Positions 24,037 through 34,117 of a stretch of DNA of 64,000 nucleotides are shown here, in pieces. The translations under genes and the position numbers were made by a program. The notes under the pieces are model-generated. The model was not told the origin of the DNA and did no database searches. It was given only the letters and a program-made list of their open reading frames with translations. This DNA comes from Sphingobacteriia bacterium (GTDB taxonomy: Bacteria > Bacteroidota > Bacteroidia > Chitinophagales > Chitinophagaceae): positions 124,001 to 188,000 of the forward strand of contig JAFKLS010000016.1 of NCBI GenBank assembly GCA_017304675.1, read 5' to 3'. Every line of letters begins with the position of its first letter. The stretch's first letter is position 1.

Positions 24037-26147
24037 TGGATGTAAAACGCGACATATTATGGAGAGTATACCTAAGCTACATTGTTGTGGTGCTGATTGG
24101 TGTTACCATTTTTGTAAAAGCGATATATATACAACAGGTGGAAGGTGGTAAGTGGAGAAGCATGAGTGATAGCCTGCACCAGAAAATAGAAGAAACAGAG
24201 GCGGAGAGGGGAACAATTTACAGTGAGGATGGGCAGATGTTAAGTACCAGCATTCCCCAGTTCGATATCTATATAGATTTTGGTGCAGAGGGATTGCAGG
24301 AGAAGAATGGAAAGAGGTTTAAAGAAAACCTGGATTCCTTAAGTATAGGCTTGGCAGCGCTTTTTAAAGAGTATACTGCTGCTGAATATAAAAAGATACT
24401 TGTGTCGGGCTTTAAATCGAAAGACAGATACTATTCATTGAAGAAAAAAATATCTTATCAGCAATACCAGTTATTAAAAGCATTGCCTCTTGTTAGGCTT
24501 GGAAAAAATAAAAGCGGGTTTATTGCAGAAGACAGGAACATTAGGCTTAACCCTTACAAAATGCTTGCATTTAGAACGATTGGTTTGGCAAGAGACTCTT
24601 TCAAAGTGGGATTAGAGCTAACCTACGATTCTGTATTGCGAGGAAGGAGTGGTAGTAGGTTGGTGCGTTATATAGCAGGTGGGGTAAGCGTTCCGGTAGA
24701 AGATGGAATTGAAACCGAGTCTGAAAATGGTAAAGATATTGTTACATCTATCGATGTGTTTATGCAGGAGGTAACAGAAAATGCTTTGATGAAGATGATG
24801 GTAAATAACGAAGCCGAGCATGGTTGTGCCATTGTAATGGAAACTTCAACCGGTAAAATAAAAGCCATTGCCAATTTAGGAAGAAGAAATGATGGCTCTT
24901 ATTTCGAAGATTTCAATTACGCCATTAATCCTTCTGAGCCTGGCTCAACATTCAAACTTGCAACTATGATGAGCTTATTGGAAGACAAAAAAATTAGTTT
25001 GAATAATACGGTGAATCTTGAAGGTGGTGTTTGGAACATTAATGGCAGAACCGTTTACGATAGCGAGCAACATGGCAAACACGATGTAACGGTACAGGAG
25101 GCTTTTGAGTTGAGTAGTAATGTAGGTATGGCAAAATTGGCGTGGACTTACTATGGTAATACACCCTCACAATTCATACGGCATTTGCATAATATGAAAA
25201 TGGATACAGCCACAGGATTAGACCTAGTGGGTGAAAGAAATCCTGTAATTATTAAACCGGGTACCAGGTCATGGAGTGCTACAACCTTACCATGGATGTC
25301 GTTCGGATATAATATAGCTATTACACCCTTGCAAACACTAACATTATATAATGCTGTAGCTAATAATGGTATAATGATGAAACCTTACCTGGTAACAGCT
25401 ATAAAAGAAGAAGGGGAAATATATAAAGAGTTTGAACCCGAAATATTGAAAGAGAAAGTTTGCTCCGATGCAACCCTTATTCAATTAAAAAAATGTTTGG
25501 AAGGTGTGTGTACTAATGGAACGGCTAAAAGCCTGTTTAAGAATACACGCTTTAAAGTTGCCGGCAAAACAGGAACTGCATTGGTTGCAAATAACAACAA
25601 GGGGTATGCCGATAAAATTTATCAATCATCATTCGCCGGCTATTTTCCTGCGGATAACCCTCAATATACTTGCCTTGTTGTAATTAAGAACAAGCCGTTT
25701 GCAACTAAATTCTATGGCGCAGATGTTGCCGGACCGGTATTTAAAGAAATAGCGGAAAGGCTTTATACCACCAGTGTACACCAGAATAAGAATTACGATA
25801 GGTATGATTATAAAAAAGATAGCACCTATTATACTTATGTTGGATTAACAAAAGAAATGAAACAGTTGTTGAGCGATATAAAAGTTGGGTTCAGGGATTC
25901 TACCTCTGTTACTAACGATTGGGGCTCGGTACAATCGCAAAAGGGGAATACGGTAATTCGTTCTTTACAAATTCATCCGAATAAAATGCCCCAGTTAAAA
26001 GGCATGGGTTTAAAAGATGCAGTTGCTATTTGCGAAGAACTTGGTTTAAAAACAGTAATAAAGGGAAGAGGAAAAGTGGCGGAACAATCAATTATAGTGG
26101 GGCAATCTATTGCTAAAGGGCAAACAATAAACATAGCATTAAACTAA
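24033..26147 (+). CDS. ftsI: septal peptidoglycan transpeptidase (PBP2b/FtsI type) with C-terminal PASTA domain
   Basis: Class B penicillin-binding protein that cross-links septal peptidoglycan. The 704-residue protein has an N-terminal membrane anchor (residues 13-31), a dimerisation domain beginning ERGTIYSEDGQML, and the transpeptidase domain with the three active-site motifs: S305-TFK, S361-S-N363 and K512-TGTA. A C-terminal PASTA domain (PQLKGMGLKDAVAICEELGL) ends the protein. FtsI of E. coli lacks PASTA, but Bacteroidota and Gram-positive forms often carry it. Together with FtsW (30361) it would form the septal synthase. Confidence 0.94.
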   Translation: MMDVKRDILWRVYLSYIVVVLIGVTIFVKAIYIQQVEGGKWRSMSDSLHQKIEETEAERGTIYSEDGQMLSTSIPQFDIYIDFGAEGLQEKNGKRFKENLDSLSIGLAALFKEYTAAEYKKILVSGFKSKDRYYSLKKKISYQQYQLLKALPLVRLGKNKSGFIAEDRNIRLNPYKMLAFRTIGLARDSFKVGLELTYDSVLRGRSGSRLVRYIAGGVSVPVEDGIETESENGKDIVTSIDVFMQEVTENALMKMMVNNEAEHGCAIVMETSTGKIKAIANLGRRNDGSYFEDFNYAINPSEPGSTFKLATMMSLLEDKKISLNNTVNLEGGVWNINGRTVYDSEQHGKHDVTVQEAFELSSNVGMAKLAWTYYGNTPSQFIRHLHNMKMDTATGLDLVGERNPVIIKPGTRSWSATTLPWMSFGYNIAITPLQTLTLYNAVANNGIMMKPYLVTAIKEEGEIYKEFEPEILKEKVCSDATLIQLKKCLEGVCTNGTAKSLFKNTRFKVAGKTGTALVANNNKGYADKIYQSSFAGYFPADNPQYTCLVVIKNKPFATKFYGADVAGPVFKEIAERLYTTSVHQNKNYDRYDYKKDSTYYTYVGLTKEMKQLLSDIKVGFRDSTSVTNDWGSVQSQKGNTVIRSLQIHPNKMPQLKGMGLKDAVAICEELGLKTVIKGRGKVAEQSIIVGQSIAKGQTINIALN

Positions 26148-26148
26148 T

Positions 26149-27612
26149 TTGAAACAGTTAAAAGACATATTGTACAAAGTTCATCTGAAAGAAATAACAG
26201 GTAATACTGGTATTGAAATTACAGATGTACAAATTGATTCCAGAAAGGTTTCTAAAGGCTCTTTGTTTGTAGCTATCAGGGGTGAGTTATCAGATGGGCA
26301 TGCCTTTATTAGCAAAGCAATAGAAAAAGGAGCAGTTGCTATTGTATGCGAGTTAATGCCGGCAGAGAAGGCAGAACATGTTGTGTATATATTGGTAAAT
26401 AATTCGCACGAAGCAGTGGCATACATTGCCAGCAACTTTTATAACGAACCTTCTGCTAAACTAAAACTGGTAGGTGTAACCGGCACCAATGGCAAAACAA
26501 CCATTGCAACGGTATTATTTAAGTTGTTTACGCAATTAGGATATACATGCGGTTTAATCAGTACAGTACAGAACCAGATTGCCGATGAAATCATTCCTTC
26601 AACACATACCACTCCCGATGCAATTAGCTTAAACGCTTTACTGCAGAAAATGGTTGAAAGCAAATGCTCTCATGTGTTTATGGAATGCAGCAGCCATGCT
26701 ATTCATCAACATCGCATAACGGGTTTACAATTTACCGGCGCTTTGTTTAGCAACATTACACACGATCACCTGGATTATCATAAAACCTTCGATGAATATA
26801 TCAGGGTAAAGAAAAGTTTTTTCGATCATCTTTCATCATCTGCTTTTGCTATTTCTAATAAAGATGATAAAAGAGGAGAGATTATGCTGCAAAATACGCA
26901 TGCAAAAAAATATTATTATTCATTAAAAACCGTAGCAGAATTTAAAGGCAAAATATTAGACAATTCATTAACAGGCTTGCAAATGCTGATGAATGATAAA
27001 GAAGTGCATTTCAGATTGATTGGAGAGTTTAATGCATATAACCTGATGGCGGTTTATGGGGCAGCGATTTGTTTGGGCGAAGAAAGCGATACCGTTTTAA
27101 CTGCTTTGAGTTTGTTAAGCGGTGCAGAAGGAAGGTTCGACTATATTATCAGCAATCAGTTGATTATTGGCATTGTTGATTATGCTCATACCCCGGATGC
27201 TTTGGAAAATGTATTAATAACAATTAAGAAATTGAGAAAAGGCCATGAACAAATTATAACAGTAGTGGGTTGTGGTGGTGATAGAGACAAAACAAAAAGG
27301 CCGATTATGGCACAAACGGCTTGCGATTTAAGCGATAAAGTGATCCTTACAAGTGATAACCCGAGAACAGAAGACCCCTTATCTATTTTAAACGACATGG
27401 AGGCAGGATTGAACAGTGCAGCGAAAAGGAAATATATAGCTATTGCAGATAGGAAGGAAGCAATTAAAACAGCAGTGAGCCTGGCTAAAAGCGAAGACAT
27501 CATTTTAGTGGCCGGGAAGGGGCATGAAAAATACCAGGATATTAAAGGAGTGAAATATCCTTTTGACGATAAGAATGTATTACAGGAAATGTTTAACCTA
27601 TTAAATAAATAA
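26149..27612 (+). CDS. murE: UDP-N-acetylmuramoyl-tripeptide synthetase MurE
   Basis: Adds the third residue, probably meso-diaminopimelate in this phylum, to UDP-MurNAc-L-Ala-D-Glu. The 487-residue protein has the N-terminal DSRKVSKGSLFVAIRG, the ATP-binding GTNGKTTIATVLFKL, and the DAP-specific motif DNPRTEDP. The TTG at 26149, one base after the ftsI stop, is chosen because the next ATG lies at about residue 72 and would remove the UDP-binding domain. Confidence 0.94.
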   Translation: MKQLKDILYKVHLKEITGNTGIEITDVQIDSRKVSKGSLFVAIRGELSDGHAFISKAIEKGAVAIVCELMPAEKAEHVVYILVNNSHEAVAYIASNFYNEPSAKLKLVGVTGTNGKTTIATVLFKLFTQLGYTCGLISTVQNQIADEIIPSTHTTPDAISLNALLQKMVESKCSHVFMECSSHAIHQHRITGLQFTGALFSNITHDHLDYHKTFDEYIRVKKSFFDHLSSSAFAISNKDDKRGEIMLQNTHAKKYYYSLKTVAEFKGKILDNSLTGLQMLMNDKEVHFRLIGEFNAYNLMAVYGAAICLGEESDTVLTALSLLSGAEGRFDYIISNQLIIGIVDYAHTPDALENVLITIKKLRKGHEQIITVVGCGGDRDKTKRPIMAQTACDLSDKVILTSDNPRTEDPLSILNDMEAGLNSAAKRKYIAIADRKEAIKTAVSLAKSEDIILVAGKGHEKYQDIKGVKYPFDDKNVLQEMFNLLNK

Positions 27613-27614
27613 CA

Positions 27615-27676
27615 ATGAAAAATGATTAATGCAGAATAGATAAATGTGTATTGGCATTATTCATTATTCACCATTC
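27615..27676. repeat. inverted heptad arrays between murE and mraY
   Basis: The right arm ATTATTC, ATTATTC, ACCATTC (27656-27676) is a 7-bp tandem array ending 7 bases before the mraY ATG. The left arm around 27615-27633 matches its complement at about 15 of 19 positions. Same design as the arrays at 2951-3016 and 36583-36662. Confidence 0.55.
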
Positions 27677-27683
27677 GTTTTTT

Positions 27684-28997
27684 ATGCTTTATCATTTATT
27701 CACATGGCTGAGCAAAGAGTTTCACTTAAGTGGAGCGGGTTTGTTTCAGTATTTAACTTTTCGCATTGCAATGGCAGTATTGCTGTCTTTGTTAATAGCA
27801 ACAGTTTATGGTAAACGCATAATCCTTTTCCTACAGAGAAAACAAATAGGAGAAAGTGTTAGGGATCTTGGGCTGGAGGGGCAGATACAAAAGAAAGGTA
27901 CACCTACCATGGGTGGCATTATTATTCTTCTGAGTATTTTAATTCCAACATTACTATTTGCTAACCTTGATAAAGTATATATAAGGTTGATGATTCTTTG
28001 CACTGTTTGGTTAGGTATGATTGGTTTTTTGGATGATTATTTTAAGATTAAAGCGCGAAAAGCTGCCAGAGAAAGGGGTGAAGCCTATAAGAAAAAAGAC
28101 AGCGATGGATTGGCCGGCATTAGTAAGATTATTGGCCAGATTGGCTTAGGCATTATTATAGGTACAACGCTTTACTTTAGCAATGCTGTTACGGTTGAGC
28201 GTGAAATATACAATAACCAGCCGAAAGCTTTTCTACAACGAGGCGAGCACCTTGCTAAAGATTCAAATATCATCATCAGGAATATAGATGGTGAAGAAAG
28301 AAAATTTGTAAAAGTAAAAACGCCTATTACTTCTATTCCCTTTGTAAAAAACCATGAGTTCAATTACAGTAAGTTAATTACATGGATTAGTGCAGATGCA
28401 GAAAAATATACCTGGATTATTTATATACTGATTGTTACACTAATTATTACGGCTGTAAGCAATGGGGCAAATTTAACAGATGGTATTGATGGATTGGCAG
28501 GTGGTGTAAGCGCCATTATTGCCGGAGGTTTAGGAGTGTTTGTATACATAAGTGGTAACTACAAATTCGCAGAATATCTGAATGTAATGTACATCCCAAA
28601 TCTGGGTGAACTTTCCATTTTTGTTGGTGCATTTGTTGGAGCATGTGTTGGCTTCTTGTGGTACAATACTTATCCGGCGCAGGTTTTCATGGGTGATACC
28701 GGAAGCCTTGCATTAGGCGGCATCATTGCATCTCTTGCCATCATTGTAAGAAAAGAATTGTTGATCCCTATTTTCTGCTCTGTGTTTTTAGTAGAGAACC
28801 TGAGTGTGATTATTCAGGTAAGCTATTTCAAATACACAAAGAAAAAATATGGCGAGGGAAGAAGAGTTTTTTTGATGAGCCCTTTACATCATCATTATCA
28901 GAAGAAAGGTTTTCATGAAAATAAAATCACCATGCGTTTTTGGATCATCACTTTAATCTGTGTGGTGTTAAGTATTGTAACATTAAAGATCAGATAA
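27684..28997 (+). CDS. mraY: phospho-N-acetylmuramoyl-pentapeptide transferase MraY
   Basis: Integral membrane enzyme that moves phospho-MurNAc-pentapeptide to undecaprenyl phosphate, making lipid I. At 437 residues it is longer than the roughly 360-residue E. coli enzyme because of a periplasmic or cytoplasmic insertion around residues 165-235 ([20 protein letters not shown]), typical of Bacteroidota. Active-site motifs are [26 protein letters not shown] and the histidine stretch [10 protein letters not shown]. The ATG at 27684 follows the heptad array; the longer frame from 27651 would translate repeat sequence. Confidence 0.95.
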   Translation: MLYHLFTWLSKEFHLSGAGLFQYLTFRIAMAVLLSLLIATVYGKRIILFLQRKQIGESVRDLGLEGQIQKKGTPTMGGIIILLSILIPTLLFANLDKVYIRLMILCTVWLGMIGFLDDYFKIKARKAARERGEAYKKKDSDGLAGISKIIGQIGLGIIIGTTLYFSNAVTVEREIYNNQPKAFLQRGEHLAKDSNIIIRNIDGEERKFVKVKTPITSIPFVKNHEFNYSKLITWISADAEKYTWIIYILIVTLIITAVSNGANLTDGIDGLAGGVSAIIAGGLGVFVYISGNYKFAEYLNVMYIPNLGELSIFVGAFVGACVGFLWYNTYPAQVFMGDTGSLALGGIIASLAIIVRKELLIPIFCSVFLVENLSVIIQVSYFKYTKKKYGEGRRVFLMSPLHHHYQKKGFHENKITMRFWIITLICVVLSIVTLKIR

Positions 28998-29000
28998 AGC

Positions 29001-30341
29001 ATGGCACATCGTTTAATAATTCTTGGTGCGGGAGAAAGTGGCGTTGGCTGCGCTTTGCTGGGTAAACAAAAAGGATACGATGTTTTTGTAAGTGATGGCG
29101 GAACGATAAAAGAAAAATATAAACAAGAGCTCATTGACAATAAAATAGATTTTGAAGAAGGTGGTCATACCGTTGAAAAAATATTGAATGCAGATGAAGT
29201 GATGAAAAGTCCGGGTATCCCTGAGAAAAATGAAATGGTAAAACAGATCAGAGCAAAAGGAATTGAAGTGATCAGTGAATTTGAATTGGCTTATCGTTTT
29301 AAAGGGGAAAGCAAAATTATTGGCATTACAGGGAGTAACGGAAAAAGCACCACTACAGCATTGATTTATCATATCTGTAAAAAAGCTGGATTGGATTGTG
29401 CACTGGTTGGAAACATTGGTTATTCCATTGCAAAGCAAATGGCTGAAGATCCGAAAGCATGGTATGTGGCAGAGATCAGTTCTTTTCAGTTGGATGACAT
29501 TAAAACTTTCAGACCGGATGTTGCTGTGCTGTTGAATATTACCGAAGATCATTTGGATAGATACAATTATCAGTTTGAGAATTACATCAACAGCAAGTTT
29601 AAGATCATAGAAAACCAGACTTCTTCCGACTACTTTATTTATTGTGATGACGATGATATAATAACAAAAAAAATAGAACAACTAACCATTCATACTAACC
29701 CATTACCATTCTCTATGAAACATGAAGTAAAAAAAGGCGGTTACATTAAAGGCGATCAGATGATGTTAAGAATCCAGGAAGAAAGAGTAAGCATGAGTAT
29801 TTACGACTTTGCTTTAAAAGGAAAACACAACAACTACAACACCATGGCCGCATGTATCGCTGCAACTACCGTAGGTATCCGCAAAGAAAAAATCCGCGAA
29901 GCAGTTAAAGATTTCCAAAGCCTCGAGCATCGCATGGAATTCGTAGCAACTGTTAGAGGTGTTGAATTTATCAACGACAGTAAGGCGACTAATGTGAACA
30001 GCACCTGGTTTGCTTTGGAGAGCATGACCAAGCCCGTTGTTCTTGTTCTTGGCGGAACCGATAAAGGGAATGATTACTCATTAATTGCAGACTTGGTGAA
30101 GGAAAAAGTAAAAGCAATTGTTTGCCTTGGAGTGGATAATAAAAAAATTATTGCTGCCTTTAAAGACATAGTACCTACTATAATAGAAACGCAAAGCGCT
30201 AAACAATGTGTGAATGCAAGCTTTAAACTGGCTGCTAAGGGTGATGTGGTATTGTTAAGTCCGGCTTGTGCAAGCTTCGATCTTTTTAAAAATTATGAAG
30301 ACAGGGGTACACAGTTTAAAGAAGCTGTAAAAGAATTATAA
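29001..30341 (+). CDS. murD: UDP-N-acetylmuramoylalanine-D-glutamate ligase MurD
   Basis: Adds D-glutamate to UDP-MurNAc-L-alanine. A 446-residue Mur ligase with the N-terminal Rossmann-like motif ILGAGESGVGCALLG, the ATP loop GITGSNGKSTTTALIYH, the central NITEDHLDRY and the C-terminal domain beginning FINDSKATNVNSTWFAL. It follows mraY by 3 bases. Confidence 0.96.
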   Translation: MAHRLIILGAGESGVGCALLGKQKGYDVFVSDGGTIKEKYKQELIDNKIDFEEGGHTVEKILNADEVMKSPGIPEKNEMVKQIRAKGIEVISEFELAYRFKGESKIIGITGSNGKSTTTALIYHICKKAGLDCALVGNIGYSIAKQMAEDPKAWYVAEISSFQLDDIKTFRPDVAVLLNITEDHLDRYNYQFENYINSKFKIIENQTSSDYFIYCDDDDIITKKIEQLTIHTNPLPFSMKHEVKKGGYIKGDQMMLRIQEERVSMSIYDFALKGKHNNYNTMAACIAATTVGIRKEKIREAVKDFQSLEHRMEFVATVRGVEFINDSKATNVNSTWFALESMTKPVVLVLGGTDKGNDYSLIADLVKEKVKAIVCLGVDNKKIIAAFKDIVPTIIETQSAKQCVNASFKLAAKGDVVLLSPACASFDLFKNYEDRGTQFKEAVKEL

Positions 30342-30360
30342 ACTATAGCTTTTGTTAAGT

Positions 30361-31671
30361 ATGCTATCAAAACAAACAACAGATAAATTATTTGCAGAAT
30401 TGGATATACCCACCCCGCAGGAAGTGAGGGGTGGCATATTGCAACGTACCCGTGGAGATAAATACATATGGGGTATTGTATTGTTGCTTGCATTAATCTC
30501 TGTATTGGTAGTGTATAGTGCAACAGGATCGCTGGCCTATAAAATGAATCGTGGAAATAACGAAGTGTATTTGTTTAAACAGGTTGCTTTTATGATAATG
30601 GGTTTGTTGGTTATTTACTTTTTACACAGAGTTAATTACACGATCTATTCAAGAGTGGCTACTGTTCTGTTTTTAATCTCTATTCCGTTGTTGATTTATA
30701 CTTTATTCTTTGGAGCTAAGATTAATGAAGGTAGCCGGTGGATTAAACTGCCTATTATTAATATGACTTTTCAAACGAGCGATTTTGCAAAACTCGCATT
30801 GTTCATGTACTTGTCAAAAGTGCTGAGCAAAAAGCAGGAAGTGATCAAAGATTTTAAGAAAGGATTTATTCCGGCAGTAACACCTGTTTTAATTATTTGT
30901 GCATTGATCATGCCGGCAAATCTTTCCAATGCTTTGCTTACCGGGGCTACTTCTCTCGTGTTAATGTTTATTGGGCGGGTAAGTATTAAACATATGTTGT
31001 TGTTGGTTTTAATAGCATTGATACCTGTTGCTATTATTGTTTCAGTAGCAATGATGACCTATCATCCGGTAAAAAAAGAGGTAGCTGTTGCTGAAAAAAC
31101 AATCTCTTTCGGAAGGTTTGGAACATGGGTTAAAAGGGTGCAGGACTTTGTTTATGCAAAAGATAAAGAAACACCTTACCAGGTTCAGCAGGCTAAAATT
31201 GCCATAGCGAACGGTAGTGTTGTGGTTGGACTGGGGCCCGGAAACAGCAGGCAAAGGAACTTTCTGCCGCAGGCATACAACGATTTTATTTATTCAATCA
31301 TTATTGAAGAGTACGGTTTGTTGGGTGGAGCGTTCATTATATTCATATACCTTTTGTTTTTGTTCAGAGGTATTAGCATCTTCAGAAGATGCCCTTATGC
31401 ATTTGGTGCTTTCCTCGCATTGGGGTTAAGCTTTACACTGGCTATTCAGGCAATAGCCAACATGGCTGTAAATGTTAACCTTGTTCCGGTAACAGGTGTA
31501 ACATTACCATTGGTAAGCATGGGCGGTAGCTCTTTCTTATTTACCTGTGCAGCCATTGGAATTATTTTAAGTGTTGCAAGAAATGTTGAACAATTAGAAG
31601 GTAAGGATGAGATTGCTTCAGCAGGCTTACCCAATAACGATTCTCAAACACCAAAACCTGTTACAGCATGA
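30361..31671 (+). CDS. ftsW: septal peptidoglycan glycosyltransferase FtsW
   Basis: SEDS-family polymerase that builds septal glycan strands with FtsI. The 436-residue protein has about ten membrane helices. Family residues visible are NEGSRWIKLP, TFQTSDFAKLALFMYLSK, the long extracytoplasmic loop ending NFLPQAYNDFIYSIIIEEYGLLG, and TGVTLPLVSMGGSSFLFTC. The ATG at 30361 is preferred to a TTG three codons earlier. It overlaps murG by 4 bases. Confidence 0.95.
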   Translation: MLSKQTTDKLFAELDIPTPQEVRGGILQRTRGDKYIWGIVLLLALISVLVVYSATGSLAYKMNRGNNEVYLFKQVAFMIMGLLVIYFLHRVNYTIYSRVATVLFLISIPLLIYTLFFGAKINEGSRWIKLPIINMTFQTSDFAKLALFMYLSKVLSKKQEVIKDFKKGFIPAVTPVLIICALIMPANLSNALLTGATSLVLMFIGRVSIKHMLLLVLIALIPVAIIVSVAMMTYHPVKKEVAVAEKTISFGRFGTWVKRVQDFVYAKDKETPYQVQQAKIAIANGSVVVGLGPGNSRQRNFLPQAYNDFIYSIIIEEYGLLGGAFIIFIYLLFLFRGISIFRRCPYAFGAFLALGLSFTLAIQAIANMAVNVNLVPVTGVTLPLVSMGGSSFLFTCAAIGIILSVARNVEQLEGKDEIASAGLPNNDSQTPKPVTA

Positions 31672-32759
31672 GCAAAAAAATAATTATAGCAGGTGGTGGA
31701 ACAGGAGGGCATATTTTTCCTGCGATTGCTATTGCCAATGCATTAAAGGCAATGGACAATACCATTGAGTTTTTATTCATTGGTGCAAAAGGGAAAATGG
31801 AAATGGAAAAAGTGCCTAAAGCTGGTTATGCTATCAAAGGCTTAACCATTGCAGGCTTCAACAGAGCATCATTGTTAAAAAATATCACACTCCCATTCAA
31901 ATTGATTCAAAGTTTTTTTGAAGTGAGCACCATCTTCAAATCATTCAGGCCCAATGCAGTAATTGGTGTTGGAGGGTATTCCAGTTTCCCTGTGTTGCGA
32001 TATGCCCAATCAAAGAATATTCCAACATTCATTCACGAGAGTAATTCTTTTGCCGGAAGATCAAATATCATGCTGGGTAAAAAAGCAACAAAAATTTTTG
32101 TTGCAGTAGATGGAATGGAAAAGTTTTTTCCCAAAGAAAAAATATTGGTATCAGGTAATCCTGTTCGTCAATCTATTGCTCATGCAACAGTAAATAAACA
32201 ACAGGCATTAATGGCTTTCGGCCTGTTACCTGATTTGAAAACAATTTTAATTGTGGGAGGCAGTTTAGGTGCAAAATCAATCAACGAAGTAATTCAAAAT
32301 AATTTACCTGTTTTTGCAAACCATCAAATTCAGCTTATATGGCAAACGGGTAAAACCAATGCAGAAGCATATCAACAAGCGGCTGCAAACTTTAGAAATG
32401 TTTCTGTAAATGTGTTTATAGATAATATGGAAATGGCATATGCCGCTGCAGATGTTGTAATCAGCAGGTCGGGGGCAATGGCAGTAACGGAATTATGTGT
32501 GTTGAATAAAGCAGTAGTATTTGTTCCGTATCCTCATGCCGCTGAAGACCATCAAACAGCCAATGCAATGTATTTGGTAAATAAACAGGCAGCATTAATT
32601 GTAAAAGATATTGAAGTGAAAAATGAATTGATTTCAACTTCATTGGAATTGGTGAAGAGTGAACAAAAACAAAATGAACTGAAACAGAATATTGCTGCAT
32701 TGGCAAAAACAGATGCAGATATTTTCATAGCAAAAGAAATTTTAAAAATATTGGCTTGA
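31668..32759 (+). CDS. murG: UDP-N-acetylglucosamine-undecaprenyl-PP-MurNAc-pentapeptide transferase MurG
   Basis: GT28 enzyme at the inner face of the membrane that makes lipid II. The 363-residue protein has AGGGTGGHIFPAIAIA at the N-terminus, IGVGGYSSFPVLRYA, ILIVGGSLGAKSINE in the donor domain, and VISRSGAMAVTEL plus VPYPHAAEDHQTANA in the UDP-GlcNAc site. Overlaps of 4 bases link it to ftsW and murC. Confidence 0.96.
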   Translation: MSKKIIIAGGGTGGHIFPAIAIANALKAMDNTIEFLFIGAKGKMEMEKVPKAGYAIKGLTIAGFNRASLLKNITLPFKLIQSFFEVSTIFKSFRPNAVIGVGGYSSFPVLRYAQSKNIPTFIHESNSFAGRSNIMLGKKATKIFVAVDGMEKFFPKEKILVSGNPVRQSIAHATVNKQQALMAFGLLPDLKTILIVGGSLGAKSINEVIQNNLPVFANHQIQLIWQTGKTNAEAYQQAAANFRNVSVNVFIDNMEMAYAAADVVISRSGAMAVTELCVLNKAVVFVPYPHAAEDHQTANAMYLVNKQAALIVKDIEVKNELISTSLELVKSEQKQNELKQNIAALAKTDADIFIAKEILKILA

Positions 32760-34114
32760 GTAAGTTATCAACCATACAAAATATTTATTTCATCGGCATT
32801 GGCGGTATTGGTATGAGTGCATTGGCAAGATATTTTAAATTCAAAGGCTGCATGGTGGGTGGTTATGATAAAACATTAACAACACTTACACAGCAATTAG
32901 AAGCAGAAGGTATAGCCATTCATTATGAAGATAATGTTGATCTGGTTCCAAAAAATGTTGATGCAGTTGTGTACACGCCGGCTATCCCGAAAGACCATAA
33001 AGAATTAAATTTTTATAGAGATAACGGTTATGAAGTTGTAAAGAGAAGCGATGTGTTGCAATGGATATCTGAGGCTTCTTTTAATATTTGTATTGCAGGT
33101 ACACATGGCAAAACAACTATAACCACCATGGTGGCGCATATTTTGCGAGATACAGGTTTTGGCTGCAATGCTTTTTTAGGCGGCATATCTGCAAACTACC
33201 AAACCAATTTCTGGGCTAATGAGAATAATGTGGTAGTGGTTGAAGCAGATGAATACGACAGAAGTTTTTTAAAACTTTCTCCAAACATCGCCATCATCAC
33301 AGCAATGGATGCAGACCATTTAGATATTTATGGAACAGCAGAAGAAGTAGAGAATGCATTCATTCAATTTTCTCAAAAAGTAAAAGATGGTGGTTGTTTA
33401 ATTACACGTTATGGTTTAAAAAGAGCAATGGATTTTTCTGTGCCTGATCGTTGTACTTATAGTTTCAATAACGAGTTAGCCAATATTTATGCAACCGATA
33501 TTAAGGTAGAAGATGCCTCTTACCGGTTTAACGTGGTAAACGATTGTTGGGTTATAAATGATATCGTATTAAACATGGGAGGCTTACACAATATTGAGAA
33601 TGTGTTGGCGGCAATTGCTGTTGCGAAATATTTAAAGATTGATGATGAAAAGATCAAAGCAGCTGTGGCTTCTTTTAAAGGAGTGAAAAGAAGATTTGAA
33701 TACATTGTTAAACGGGATGATATGGTATTGATAGACGACTATGCTCATCACCCCGAAGAATTGAAGGCATTGATCACGGGTGTTAGAAGTTTATATCCGA
33801 AACAAAAGATGACAGTTGTTTTTCAACCGCATCTTTTCAGCAGAACAAAAGATCTATTCAAAGAATTTGCAACAAGCTTGGATTTGGCAGATGATGTTTT
33901 ATTGTTACCGATTTATCCTGCAAGAGAATTACCAATGGAGGGTGTAACAAGCAATCTGATTTTGAATGAAATGAAATTGAAAGAGAAACAAATTGTAGAA
34001 AAGACTGATCTCGTTTCAACATTAAAAAATAAAAAAGCAGAATTAATTGTAATGGCCGGCGCAGGGGATATTGATGTATTGGTATTCGATGTTAAAAAAA
34101 GTATTGAGCAATAA
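32756..34114 (+). CDS. murC: UDP-N-acetylmuramate-L-alanine ligase MurC
   Basis: Adds L-alanine to UDP-MurNAc, the first peptide-forming step. The 452-residue protein has IYFIGIGGIGMSALARYF, the ATP loop GTHGKTTITTMVAH, EADEYDRSFLKL, and DDYAHHPEELKAL in the C-terminal domain. The start is TTG at 32756, overlapping the murG stop (TTGA). The next ATG lies within GGIGMSAL and would cut the nucleotide-binding glycine motif, so TTG is the start. Confidence 0.95.
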   Translation: MSKLSTIQNIYFIGIGGIGMSALARYFKFKGCMVGGYDKTLTTLTQQLEAEGIAIHYEDNVDLVPKNVDAVVYTPAIPKDHKELNFYRDNGYEVVKRSDVLQWISEASFNICIAGTHGKTTITTMVAHILRDTGFGCNAFLGGISANYQTNFWANENNVVVVEADEYDRSFLKLSPNIAIITAMDADHLDIYGTAEEVENAFIQFSQKVKDGGCLITRYGLKRAMDFSVPDRCTYSFNNELANIYATDIKVEDASYRFNVVNDCWVINDIVLNMGGLHNIENVLAAIAVAKYLKIDDEKIKAAVASFKGVKRRFEYIVKRDDMVLIDDYAHHPEELKALITGVRSLYPKQKMTVVFQPHLFSRTKDLFKEFATSLDLADDVLLLPIYPARELPMEGVTSNLILNEMKLKEKQIVEKTDLVSTLKNKKAELIVMAGAGDIDVLVFDVKKSIEQ

Positions 34115-34117
34115 CTT

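Noticed and set aside
29013..29681. 222-codon open frame on the minus strand
   Set aside because: It lies wholly inside murD, has a Cys/Phe/Ile-rich composition unlike a real protein and matches no family I know; it is a shadow of the murD frame.
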